From positions 1 to 32,750 of the forward strand of contig CALBJX010000113.1 in assembly GCA_937893015.1 (NCBI GenBank): DNA of 32,750 nt. Reading direction: 5' to 3'. Numbering within the stretch: position 1 is the stretch's first letter; each line of letters opens with the position of its first letter. Below are positions 7,137 to 14,699 of this stretch, piece by piece. This DNA is from an uncultured Verrucomicrobiales bacterium. Lineage in GTDB: Bacteria > Verrucomicrobiota > Verrucomicrobiia > Verrucomicrobiales > Akkermansiaceae. The notes under the pieces were generated by a model that saw nothing but the letters and a program-made list of their open reading frames with translations, had not been told where the DNA came from and did not search any database. A program made the translations under genes and the position numbers.

Positions 7137-8279
7137 TCAGCGGCGGCGCGGGGCGGGTTTTGTCGCGGGCTTCGTCGTCGTTTTGGCGGGTTTGCCGCTC
7201 GGTTTTTTGCCCTTGGTCGGGGTTTTGGCAGCCTCCTTCGGGGCTTGCTGTTTGCCGGCCTCCACTTTGGCGGGGGCGGGGGCTTCCTGCGCCACGGGTT
7301 TGGGGGCGGCGTGCAGGGTCGTTTCGGGGTTCATGACAGCGGCGAAGGCGTCGATGCCGTCTGCCAAGGCTTGCGCCAGTTTGGCTTGGTATTCCTCGGT
7401 GTTCAGGCGTTCGCCCTCCTCTTTGTTGGTGGCATAGCCCAGTTCCACCATGGCGGCGGGGCAGCGGACGGAGGAGAGGAGGCTGTAGTGTGCGCGGCGG
7501 CAGGCGCCGTCCTGTGCCCCCGTGTGGCGGAGCAGTGAGGAATGCAGCGCGATGGCCAGCGCAGCGTTGGCGGCGTCGTATTCATTGCCGGGCAGGGGTG
7601 TCGCGGTCGGGTCGCAGGGGGCCATGGTGTAGGTCTCCACACCGCTGATGTCGCTGCGCCCGCTGTTGAGGTGCAGGCTCAGGAAGATGGGGTTGAGCTC
7701 GCGCCCTGCGACATCCACGCGTTGCTGGTCGGAGAGGTAGCGGTTGTCCTCGTGCGTGAGCACCACATGGTAGCCGCGCTCCGTGAGCAGGGTGCGCAGG
7801 CGGTGCGCCACCGTCAGGGCGACATCCGCCTCTCGGGCATAGGGGGTCACGGTGCCCGCATCGTGGCCGCCGTGCGCGGGGTCGATGATGATGGTCTTCA
7901 CCAGCCGCCTGTTGGCGATATAGGTGGGGCGCAGCACGGGGTCGATGAGCTTCACCATGTCCGTCTTGGAGACAAGCAGCCCCTGCAGGGAGTCGCGCTG
8001 CGCGGGGTGGGTGAGCAGGCAGCGGCAGCCGCGGATGCGCAGCTCGCGCGGGTCGGGGCCGAACACCAGCGACACCGCGCCGTTGCCGATGGAAATCGCG
8101 CCGTCCCCGGGGGAGGTCAGCGTCATGAATTTATAGAAACTCCGGAGATCCTCCAGCGGCAGGTAGCCCACATCGCCCACGGCGGTGGCGTTCCACATCG
8201 CGCCGTCCGCCGTCACCGCGGCGGCGGGGAAGGGGAGCAGCGGCAGCAGCGCCGCGAGGGGGAGCAGGGCGCGTTTCAT
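7137..8279 (-). CDS. N-acetylmuramoyl-L-alanine amidase with lysine-rich tail
   Basis: Secreted zinc amidase (Amidase_3 fold) that cuts the bond between MurNAc and L-Ala of peptidoglycan. It has a signal peptide (about 1-22) and a unique N-terminal domain of about 105 residues. The catalytic domain shows DPAHGGHDAG (zinc His), EADVAL (zinc Glu), SLHLNS (zinc His) and MVELGYATN (catalytic Glu). The last ~70 residues are a Lys/Pro/Ala-rich basic tail (KPSGKPAKTTTKPATKP) that may bind the wall or DNA. The ATG was chosen because it overlaps the preceding gene's TGA as TGATG; a GTG one codon earlier is possible. It is the second gene of a two-amidase operon and is paralogous to the first. Confidence 0.92.
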   Translation of the reverse strand: MKRALLPLAALLPLLPFPAAAVTADGAMWNATAVGDVGYLPLEDLRSFYKFMTLTSPGDGAISIGNGAVSLVFGPDPRELRIRGCRCLLTHPAQRDSLQGLLVSKTDMVKLIDPVLRPTYIANRRLVKTIIIDPAHGGHDAGTVTPYAREADVALTVAHRLRTLLTERGYHVVLTHEDNRYLSDQQRVDVAGRELNPIFLSLHLNSGRSDISGVETYTMAPCDPTATPLPGNEYDAANAALAIALHSSLLRHTGAQDGACRRAHYSLLSSVRCPAAMVELGYATNKEEGERLNTEEYQAKLAQALADGIDAFAAVMNPETTLHAAPKPVAQEAPAPAKVEAGKQQAPKEAAKTPTKGKKPSGKPAKTTTKPATKPAPRRR

Positions 8280-9355
8280 CACTTCTTACCTCCCGTGATG
8301 GTGTTGATTTTTGAGCCCGAGATGCTGGTGCGCACATTGCCGCGGCCGGGGGTGGCAGCGGGGCGCGGTGTGGCCCCTGCGGGGCGTTTGCGGCAGACTT
8401 GGTTGCTGTAGGCCACGATACCCTCGGCAATGCAGTCCGCCAGCATGTCCTGATATTTGGGGTCGGAGATTTTGCGGCCTTCCTCTGCGTTGGAGACAAA
8501 GCCGCCCTCGAAGAGGATGGCGGGGCGGTTGATGGTGCAGAGCACGGAGAAGCGGGCGCGTTGGATGCCGCGGTCGATGGCCTTTGTGGCGAGGATGGCG
8601 CGGCTGTGCACGGCGGTGGCCAGCGCAATGTTCTCGCTGTCCTGATTATTGCCTGCCAAGTCCTCCGTGCGGCGGGTGCGGGCAAAGGGGGAGGTGGTGC
8701 CGTGCGGGGCGAGCGTGAAGGTCTCGATACCCGTGGCGTGGGAGCCGCTGCTGTTGTGGTGCACGCTCACGAAGATGGAATCCGGCACGCGGTTGGCGAT
8801 CTCCACGCGCTGCCGCAGGGTAAGAAAAAAATCTTTGTCGCGGGTCATCACCACCTTGAACCCGCGCTTTTGGAGCTTCTCGCGCAGCTTGAGGCCGACG
8901 GCGAGGTTGCAGTCCTTCTCGCGGGCATAGGGGGAGACGGCACCCGCATCGTGCCCGCCGTGGCCGGGGTCGATGATGATGGTGGTCAGCGTGCCCGCCG
9001 CCTCGGAGAACTTGGGGCGCAGCACGGGGTCCACCAGCTTGCGGAGGTCGGTGCAGGAGATGAGCAGCTGCCCGCCGCTCTCTTTCACGGGGTAGGAGAG
9101 GATGTAGCGGTAGTTGTTCACATAAAAATCCTGTTTCTGCGGGGTGACGGAGATGCGGCGGTCTTTCGCGCCGTAGGTCACGCAGCCGGGGCGCCCCTTC
9201 ATGGGTGCAAAGCCGTACCACTTTGCCACCTCGGGCAGCTTGGCATATTCCACCCCGCCGATATCCAGCGTGGTGTAGGTGCCCTGGGCATGCGCCGCCG
9301 CCGCCGTCAGCAGGGCGGCGAACAGGCAGAACAGGCGGTGCAGAAAAGCGGACAT
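8279..9355 (-). CDS. N-acetylmuramoyl-L-alanine amidase
   Basis: Secreted Amidase_3 enzyme, 358 aa from the ATG at 9355. It has a signal peptide ending near AAAHAQG and an N-terminal domain of about 100 residues related to that of the downstream amidase; both have a DLRKLVDPVLRP/DMVKLIDPVLRP block before the catalytic domain. The catalytic domain shows DPGHGGHDAG, EKDCNLAV, SVHHNS and LFEGGFVSN, the zinc ligands and catalytic Glu of the family. The C-terminal tail is short and lacks the lysine-rich extension. An in-frame GTG five codons upstream falls inside the -10 box, so the ATG is preferred. It works in septal splitting or wall recycling. Confidence 0.92.
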   Translation of the reverse strand: MSAFLHRLFCLFAALLTAAAAHAQGTYTTLDIGGVEYAKLPEVAKWYGFAPMKGRPGCVTYGAKDRRISVTPQKQDFYVNNYRYILSYPVKESGGQLLISCTDLRKLVDPVLRPKFSEAAGTLTTIIIDPGHGGHDAGAVSPYAREKDCNLAVGLKLREKLQKRGFKVVMTRDKDFFLTLRQRVEIANRVPDSIFVSVHHNSSGSHATGIETFTLAPHGTTSPFARTRRTEDLAGNNQDSENIALATAVHSRAILATKAIDRGIQRARFSVLCTINRPAILFEGGFVSNAEEGRKISDPKYQDMLADCIAEGIVAYSNQVCRKRPAGATPRPAATPGRGNVRTSISGSKINTITGGKK

Positions 9356-9368
9356 CGGGAACGTCTTC

Positions 9369-9397
9369 ACTCTACCATCTCCGCCCTGCTCTCACAA
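9369..9397 (-). promoter_or_regulatory. Amidase operon promoter, short leader
   Basis: On the minus strand TTGTGA (9392-9397), 17 bp, TAGAGT (9369-9374), then 13 nt to the ATG at 9355. It fixes the start, since the alternative GTG lies within the -10. Confidence 0.55.
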
Positions 9398-9501
9398 GAT
9401 TTTTTCTCGTGCGCGTGCGTGGATAAAACATTCAACGATTTCATTTTACGCTCTTTAGGGAAATTGACATAACGAGGCCGGGGCGGCTCATGAGTTGGTG
9501 A

Positions 9502-9530
9502 TTGACAGTGCCCTGCGCCGTGGGTATGAT
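9502..9530 (+). promoter_or_regulatory. xthA promoter, leaderless
   Basis: Near-consensus TTGACA (9502-9507), 17 bp, TATGAT (9525-9530), then seven bases and the ATG at 9538. Transcription should begin at or one base before the A of ATG. Confidence 0.75.
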
Positions 9531-9537
9531 GAAGGGG

Positions 9538-10296
9538 ATGAAACTCGTCAGCTGGAATGTGAACGGCATCCGCGCCACCCTCGGCAAGGGGCTGGCGGAG
9601 CAGATGGATGTGCTGAATCCCGACGTGCTCTGCCTGCAGGAAATCAAGGCTCGCCCCGAGCAGGTGTGCGACCTGTGGCTCGCCTCGTGGCCGCACGCCC
9701 TCTGGAACCCCGCGCAGAAGCCCGGCTACAGCGGCACACTCATCCTCTCCCGCGTGGCGCCCCTCTCCGTCTCCACGGGCATCGGTGTGCCCGAGCATGA
9801 TACGGAGGGCCGCGTGGCCACCATGGAGTTCGCCGATTTCTATCTGGTAAACTGCTACACCCCCAACTCGCAGAACGAGCTGGCGCGTCTGCCCTACCGC
9901 ATGGAGTGGGACACCGCCTTCCGCGCCTATGTGAGCAAGCTGGCGGAGACGAAGCCCGTCGTCTTCTGCGGCGACCTGAACGTGGCGCATGAGGAGATAG
10001 ACCTCGCCCGCCCCGCCGCCAACCATTTCTCTGCGGGCTTCTCCGATGAGGAGCGCGCGGGTTTCACCGCGCTGTTGGCCGCCGGTTTTGCGGACAGCTT
10101 CCGCCGCCTGCACCCCGATGAGCGCGACCGCTATTCCTGGTGGAGCTTCCGCGGCGGTGCCCGCGCCCGCAACGTCGGGTGGCGCATCGACTACTTCGGC
10201 GTCTCCGAAAGCCTGATGCCCCGCGTGGCGGAGGCCGAGATTCACGCAGACATCACCGGTTCTGATCACTGCCCGGTCTCGCTGACGCTGGCGTGA
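9538..10296 (+). CDS. xthA: Exodeoxyribonuclease III (AP endonuclease)
   Basis: Base-excision repair enzyme of the EEP superfamily that cuts 5' of abasic sites and has 3'-exonuclease and 3'-phosphatase activity. The 252-aa sequence carries the full motif set: WNVNGIRA, LCLQEIK (metal Glu), GYSGT, NCYTPN, FCGDLNVAH (catalytic Asp and Asn), GWRIDYF and GSDHCPV (catalytic Asp-His). Length matches the Xth/ExoA type (about 250-268 aa). The start is the ATG seven bases after a consensus -10; a longer frame would begin inside the -35 box. It is followed after 16 nt by a metallophosphoesterase gene, probably co-transcribed. Confidence 0.95.
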   Translation: MKLVSWNVNGIRATLGKGLAEQMDVLNPDVLCLQEIKARPEQVCDLWLASWPHALWNPAQKPGYSGTLILSRVAPLSVSTGIGVPEHDTEGRVATMEFADFYLVNCYTPNSQNELARLPYRMEWDTAFRAYVSKLAETKPVVFCGDLNVAHEEIDLARPAANHFSAGFSDEERAGFTALLAAGFADSFRRLHPDERDRYSWWSFRGGARARNVGWRIDYFGVSESLMPRVAEAEIHADITGSDHCPVSLTLA

Positions 10297-10312
10297 CCCA
10301 CTCTTGCTCATC

Positions 10313-11185
10313 ATGCGTTTCCGCTTCTTCCTGCTGTGGTGCCTGGTGTTCACCCTCCTGTTGCTGAGCGGGTGGGGGCTTTTCTGCCATCAGGTGGTCA
10401 GCTCGCGCGATATTCGTGTGGAAACGCAGGAGTTTTCTTTTTCCCAATGGCCGGCGGAGACACCGCCCGTGCGCGCTGTCGTGCTGGCGGACCCGCACCT
10501 CGCCTTCTGGGAGGGCGAGAAACTGGAGCGTATCGTGCGCATCATCACAGAGCTGAAACCCGACCTCATTCTGCTGCTGGGCGACTTTCCCTACGGCGTG
10601 GTCAACCGCTTCTCCCTGCCCGAGGCGGCGTGCTATGAAACGCTCGCCCCGCTGGCGCAGCTCGCTCCCGTGTGCTATGTCATCGGCAACCACGACGGGT
10701 ACTATCGCCACATGAAAACCGAGTTTAAGCGTCTCGGTTTTCTGAGCAGCGGAGAGGCGACCCGCCGCCTGCACCTCTGCAACGGGCAGATGCTGGATGT
10801 CATCGGCTTCACATGGAGCTATGGTGCCAAACTGGATCGCCACCTGCCGAACAATGTTGCCGCCGCGGCAGATGTTCCCCTGCTCGGCATCGCGCACTAC
10901 CCGGAATCCTTCTACCGATACCCCCTCCCCCAAGTTGACCTCGTCATCGCCGGGCACACCCACGGCGGACAACTCTGCGACAGCGAGGGGATGCCCCTGC
11001 GCGGTTTCAGCGTGCTCACACGGGAACAAACCCGCGGGGGGCTCCACACCCGCCCCGACGGCAAGCCCCTCTACATTACCCGCGGCATCGGCATGAGCCG
11101 CCTGCCCCTGCGTTGGAACTGCCCTGCGGAAATCACCCTCCTGCTGCTCCGGGGAACAGAGAAGGGGCAGGAATCCAATCCTTGA
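10313..11185 (+). CDS. Membrane-anchored calcineurin-like metallophosphoesterase (YkuE type)
   Basis: Predicted 290-aa protein with one N-terminal membrane segment (about residues 4-24) and an extracytoplasmic metallophosphatase domain. Dimetal motifs are in order: ADPHLA, LLGDFPYG, IGNHDGYY, IAHYPE and AGHTHGGQL. YkuE-like enzymes act on UDP-diacylglucosamine-type or other phosphate esters; the substrate here is unknown. The ATG is preferred over a TTG three codons earlier because it opens the basic, membrane-targeting MRFRFF segment. It sits 16 nt behind xthA without a Shine-Dalgarno sequence. Its stop codon overlaps the -35 box of the next gene. Confidence 0.9.
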   Translation: MRFRFFLLWCLVFTLLLLSGWGLFCHQVVSSRDIRVETQEFSFSQWPAETPPVRAVVLADPHLAFWEGEKLERIVRIITELKPDLILLLGDFPYGVVNRFSLPEAACYETLAPLAQLAPVCYVIGNHDGYYRHMKTEFKRLGFLSSGEATRRLHLCNGQMLDVIGFTWSYGAKLDRHLPNNVAAAADVPLLGIAHYPESFYRYPLPQVDLVIAGHTHGGQLCDSEGMPLRGFSVLTREQTRGGLHTRPDGKPLYITRGIGMSRLPLRWNCPAEITLLLLRGTEKGQESNP

Positions 11186-11210
11186 CGCTGTGGGGCGAAT
11201 GGGCTAGAAT
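11182..11210 (+). promoter_or_regulatory. Symporter operon promoter, near-leaderless
   Basis: TTGACG (11182-11187), 17 bp, TAGAAT (11205-11210), then 11 nt to the ATG. The -35 overlaps the TGA of the preceding gene (11183-11185). Confidence 0.7.
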
Positions 11211-11221
11211 AACCGCGCACG

Positions 11222-12958
11222 ATGGCAAGCGATAACAAGACAAAGACAGAGACGTGGAACTCGGGGCTGGGCGCGGTGCTCGCGGTGGCGGGCAGCGCGG
11301 TGGGCTTCGGCAACTTTCTGCGTTTCCCCGGGTTGGCGGCGCAGTACGGCGGCGGCGCCTTCATGATTGCGTATTTCACGGCCTTTCTGCTGCTGGGCAT
11401 CCCCCTCTGCTGGGTGGAGTGGACCATCGGCCGCCGCGGCGGTGTGCGCGGCGGGCATTCCTGCGCCTCCGCCTTCATGCTGATTTCCCATTCCCACGTC
11501 TGGAAATACCTCGGCGTGCTGGGCGTCATGGCGCCGCTCTGCATCGGCATGTACTACCTCTATCTGGAGGGCTGGACACTCGGCTACGCCTGGCACACGG
11601 CGGTCGGCGACCTCAACCTGGAGACCGGCGAACAGTTCGGCGCCTTCTTCGGGGATTTTGTGGGCGCGGGCGGCCACGGCACGGCCTACGATTGCTCCCG
11701 CAGCACCATGGCGCTCTTCTTCGGCGCGGCGCTGCTCGTGAACTTTTACCTGCTCTACCGCGGCGTGACAAAGGGCATCGAGTGGTTCTGCAAGTGGAGC
11801 ATGCCCGTGCTGCTCACCACGGCCGTTATCGTGATGCTGCGCGTGCTGACGCTGAACACCCCCGACCCCGCCTACCCCGAGCGCAACGTGAACGAGGGCC
11901 TCGGCTACATGTGGAACACGAGCAAGACCATCCTCGTCGTCGAGGACAAGACAGTGCAGATGATTCCCGCCTCTGCCACGGCGGAGCAGAAGGCCGAGCT
12001 CATCTCCCGCACACAGCGGGCCTACCCCGCCGCCGAGGTGAAGGAGGAGCACATCTCCCTGCTGCAAGGCCTGCTCAACCCCGATCTCTGGCTCACCGCC
12101 GCGGGGCAGATCTTCTATTCCCTCTCCATCGGTTTCGGCACAGTGCTGGCCTATGCCAGCTATGTGGCCAAGCGCAAGGATATTGCCCTCTGCTCCCTGA
12201 CGGCCAACGCCGCCAACGAGGTGGTGGAGGTGGGCATCGCGGGCATGATGATTGTGCCCGCTTCCGTGGCGCTGTTGGGTGTGGCCGCCGCGGCCGGGGC
12301 GGGCACCTTCGGCCTGGGCTTCAATGTGCTGCCGCAGGTCTTCGCCAACATGCCCATGGGGCAGCTCTTCGGCACGCTCTTCTTCGGGCTGCTGGGCTTG
12401 GCGGCCATTGCCAGCTCCATGTCCATCGTGCAGCCTTCCATCGCCTTCATGGAGGAGTTCTGGTCGCTCACCCGCACGCAGAGCGTCGTCATCGTCGGCG
12501 TGTTCGTCTTCGTGGGTGCGGGCATCGTCTCGTGGTTCACGGGGGATGGCCTCATCGCCCTCTCCACGCTGGATTTCTGGGCGGGCAATCTTCTTCTCTA
12601 CGTCATCTCCGCGCTCTACCTGATTCTCTTCCGCTTTGTCTGGGGCACGGAGAACGGCCTGCGCGAGCTCGGGCGCGGGGCGCAGATGCCGCTGCCCCGC
12701 GGCCTCGGTTTCGTCATCAACTGGATTACGCCCACCATCCTCCTGCTCATCTTCGGCAGTTGGCTCTATAAAAACATCTTTGTGGAGACCTGCGCCGAGA
12801 TTCAGAACCTCATGGAGCTGAAAGTCGGCGCCGTGCTGCCGCTGGCGTGGCTCGGTTTCGTGACACTCTTCATGTGCTTTGTCGTGCACACCTCCCGCCG
12901 CTTCCACCGCGCGGAGACGATTTCCGATGAACAACCCGAACGCATCCCCTTCTCATGA
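11222..12958 (+). CDS. Sodium-dependent transporter of the NSS (SNF) family
   Basis: Inner-membrane Na+-coupled amino-acid-type symporter, 578 aa, with about 12 hydrophobic segments in a LeuT-like arrangement. The N-terminal signature GSAVGFGNFLRFPGLAAQYGG corresponds to unwound TM1 (Na1/Na2 and substrate sites); FMIAYF and GIPLCWVEWTIGRRGG follow as in bacterial NSS members. A soluble insert of about 70 residues (around 225-290, VNEGLGYMWNTSKT... AEVKEEHISLLQG) lies in the large extracellular loop region. The substrate cannot be read from sequence. Its stop overlaps (ATGA) a 40-aa membrane protein, an arrangement like the MetP/MetS methionine transporter, so a methionine, alanine or other amino-acid substrate is plausible. 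Confidence 0.92.
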   Translation: MASDNKTKTETWNSGLGAVLAVAGSAVGFGNFLRFPGLAAQYGGGAFMIAYFTAFLLLGIPLCWVEWTIGRRGGVRGGHSCASAFMLISHSHVWKYLGVLGVMAPLCIGMYYLYLEGWTLGYAWHTAVGDLNLETGEQFGAFFGDFVGAGGHGTAYDCSRSTMALFFGAALLVNFYLLYRGVTKGIEWFCKWSMPVLLTTAVIVMLRVLTLNTPDPAYPERNVNEGLGYMWNTSKTILVVEDKTVQMIPASATAEQKAELISRTQRAYPAAEVKEEHISLLQGLLNPDLWLTAAGQIFYSLSIGFGTVLAYASYVAKRKDIALCSLTANAANEVVEVGIAGMMIVPASVALLGVAAAAGAGTFGLGFNVLPQVFANMPMGQLFGTLFFGLLGLAAIASSMSIVQPSIAFMEEFWSLTRTQSVVIVGVFVFVGAGIVSWFTGDGLIALSTLDFWAGNLLLYVISALYLILFRFVWGTENGLRELGRGAQMPLPRGLGFVINWITPTILLLIFGSWLYKNIFVETCAEIQNLMELKVGAVLPLAWLGFVTLFMCFVVHTSRRFHRAETISDEQPERIPFS

Positions 12959-13077
12959 CCCTTTCCGGCATCATCACCATGGTTCTCTCCATCGGCGCGG
13001 TGTGGACGCTCTTCATCGTCTGCTGTGCCCGCCTCATCCGCAGGGACAGAGAGGAAGAAACGAACGGGGATAAATAA
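12955..13077 (+). CDS. 40-aa membrane protein, MetS-like symporter partner
   Basis: Short frame of 40 codons. It has one membrane helix (about residues 5-26, from SGIITMVLSIGAVWTLFIV), then CCARLIRRDREEETNGDK, a basic and then acidic cytoplasmic tail. The ATG overlaps the transporter's TGA (ATGA). Bacterial NSS symporters of the MetP type need a tiny single-span subunit (MetS, about 60 aa) encoded immediately downstream. This gene matches that in position, size and topology, though I see no diagnostic residue match. Confidence 0.75.
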   Translation: MTLSGIITMVLSIGAVWTLFIVCCARLIRRDREEETNGDK

Positions 13078-13104
13078 TCTCTGTTCTTTCGTGCGCTTTT
13101 ATGG

Positions 13105-13110
13105 TATAAA
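13105..13110 (+). promoter_or_regulatory. -10 box of the LolA-like gene, leaderless
   Basis: TATAAA (13105-13110), preceded by GG, ends six bases before the ATG at 13117. No good -35 is visible at 16-18 bp. Confidence 0.45.
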
Positions 13111-13116
13111 AACGAC

Positions 13117-13836
13117 ATGAAGACACTCCGATACATTGCATGCTGTCTCGCTCTGCTCTGCGCTGCGCCGCTGGCGGCGCAGGAGGACATGAACGCCGAT
13201 GAGATTCTGGCGGGTATGCGCGACATGACCGTCAGCCAAGGCGACAAGGATGTGACGGGTTCCATCCGCACCAACCGCAGCAAGACGAAGGTGCCCTTCG
13301 GCCTCGCGGCCCGCGGGGAGACGATTTGCTACCAGTACAAGGACGGCGAGACCTGGCGCCGCTTCGATGTCCGCATCCGCGAGAAAAATGTCGAGCTCGC
13401 CGTGGTGGAAAACGGCAAGGCCCGCGTGCTCTCTCCCTCCGGCTATGTGCAGAACATCCCCGGCACAGACCTGTGCTACGAGGACCTGTCGCTGCGTTTC
13501 CTGTATTGGAAGGGCGGCCGCGTCATCACGGATTCGAGCGATTCCCGCATCAAAGGGCGGGATTGCTTCATCGTCGAGGTGCGCAACCCGTCCAAGGCCG
13601 GGCAGTTTGCCACTGTGCGCATGTGGATTGACAAGGAGAACGGCACGGCGTGGCAGATTGACGGCTACGGCGCGGACGGCAAGCTCCGCAAGCGTTTCTC
13701 CATCACCTCCGTCAAAAAACTCTCCGACGGCACGTGGTTCTTCAAGGAGATGAAGATTGAAATCCGCGACCCGCAGAACCCCGACCGCACGAAGGCCCTC
13801 AACTATCTCACGGTGGAGGACCTGCCCAAAAAGTGA
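13117..13836 (+). CDS. LolA-like outer-membrane lipoprotein-sorting protein
   Basis: Predicted 239-aa exported protein with a signal peptide (about 1-21, ending LAAQ). The rest is beta-rich and fits the half-open-barrel 'outer membrane lipoprotein-sorting' group: VTGSIRTNRSKTKVPF, a GYVQNIPGTDLCYEDLSLRFLYW block (the YEDLS motif is typical), then GRDCFIVEVRNP and VRMWIDKENGTAWQIDGYGADGKLRKRF. Members bind lipids or lipoproteins in the periplasm; the cargo is unknown. Its TGA stop overlaps the left end of repeat E1. Confidence 0.78.
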   Translation: MKTLRYIACCLALLCAAPLAAQEDMNADEILAGMRDMTVSQGDKDVTGSIRTNRSKTKVPFGLAARGETICYQYKDGETWRRFDVRIREKNVELAVVENGKARVLSPSGYVQNIPGTDLCYEDLSLRFLYWKGGRVITDSSDSRIKGRDCFIVEVRNPSKAGQFATVRMWIDKENGTAWQIDGYGADGKLRKRFSITSVKKLSDGTWFFKEMKIEIRDPQNPDRTKALNYLTVEDLPKK

Positions 13837-13995
13837 ATTACAAATTACAATTTACAAATTGGGAAGTTAGCGCGCCTTCAGCGCGGAGGAATACAGCAAG
13901 GTCTGACGGAACGTCAGACCTTGCCTCCAAACCTGCGAGCGACAGCGAGCCTTACTTCAAAAAAATTGTAATTTGTAATTTGTAAATTGTAATTC
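13835..13995 (+). repeat. Inverted-repeat element E1
   Basis: This 161-bp intergenic element is bounded by A/T heptads (ATTACAA/TTTACAA) at 13835-13860, mirrored by TTGTAAT/TTTGTAA heptads at 13964-13995. Each arm holds a small hairpin-prone GC block (around 13870-13887 and 13933-13951). The centre is a perfect 13-bp palindrome (13896-13908 with 13912-13924, loop GAA) containing GGTCTGACG/CGTCAGACC. The left end includes the stop codon of the LolA-like gene, and the right end lies 6 nt before the next ATG. It has no coding content. Confidence 0.85.
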
Positions 13996-14001
13996 CCTAT
14001 C

Positions 14002-14601
14002 ATGCTCTCTTTCCTCCGCACCCTGTTCATTCTGCTGCTGCCCGTGCTGGTGTTTGCGGCGGTGCTGGTGTTGCCTGTGCGGGAGATGATCGGCTCGGAG
14101 GACAAGGGCGTGCTCGGCATCATTGTCTTTTTGGCGGATTTGGGCGGGCTGACGCTGGCGGAGGCGCTGCTCTTCCGCTATTGGCTGCTGCCGCGTCTGG
14201 GGGAGGTCGTCGGTGAGCGCGTGTACGGCGGCTCCTATGTGCCGGAGGAGGACGCACTCGTGCGCCTCACCGCCCGCCTTCGCGAGACCCGCGACCGCGA
14301 GCTGCTGCCCGAGCTGCGGGCTCTCGTGCTCGCCCAGCCCCGCCGTGTCCGCGGGTGGACGGAGCTGGCGCACGTGTATCAGGATATTTTTGACGCCCCC
14401 CGCACCGCACTGGAAACCCTTGTCGAGGGCGAAACGCGCGTGCGCAACAAGGAGGAACGCGCCATGCTGCTCGTGCGTGCCGCCCAACTCTGCGAAAGCG
14501 CCCTGCACGACAAGGACGCTGCGCAACAATACTACGGCCGCGCCGCCGAATGCTTCCCCCGCACCATCTACGGCAAACAGGCCGCCGCCAAGCTGCGTTG
14601 A
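14002..14601 (+). CDS. Membrane protein with TPR-like C-terminal domain
   Basis: Predicted 199-aa protein of unknown function. Two N-terminal hydrophobic segments (about residues 5-25 and 38-62) are followed by a helical, soluble part (about 75-199). In it, paired helices such as LRALVLAQPRRVRGWTELAHVYQ and AMLLVRAAQLCESALHDKDAA look like tetratricopeptide-type repeats. It may be an accessory scaffold in the envelope. It starts 6 nt after repeat E1, so it must be read from the LolA-like promoter through E1 or from a promoter within E1; no clear -35/-10 pair is visible. Confidence 0.7.
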   Translation: MLSFLRTLFILLLPVLVFAAVLVLPVREMIGSEDKGVLGIIVFLADLGGLTLAEALLFRYWLLPRLGEVVGERVYGGSYVPEEDALVRLTARLRETRDRELLPELRALVLAQPRRVRGWTELAHVYQDIFDAPRTALETLVEGETRVRNKEERAMLLVRAAQLCESALHDKDAAQQYYGRAAECFPRTIYGKQAAAKLR

Positions 14602-14609
14602 ACAACGCC

Positions 14610-14699
14610 GAGACAAAGCGAAGTGAATGGACGATGGACGAAGTTTGAATTCCGCTCGCTTTTTGACCTCGTACGCCCCCACAAATCCTTGTTTCCTCA
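14610..14699 (+). repeat. E2, internally deleted copy of the element family
   Basis: GAGACAAAG (14610-14618), two heptads GGACGAT and GGACGAA, then GTTTGAATTC match the left end of E4/E7, with G replacing T in each heptad. After only about 15 bp comes TCGTACGCCCCCACAAATCC (from 14669), which resembles E4's right outer end. The arms, hairpins and central palindrome are missing. It lies between convergent genes, and its right end covers the stop of the PEP-CTERM protein gene. Confidence 0.6.

Noticed and set aside
9502..9537. Upstream start for xthA adding 12 residues
   Set aside because: It would begin inside the -35 box; the protein family starts at MKLVSWNVNG.
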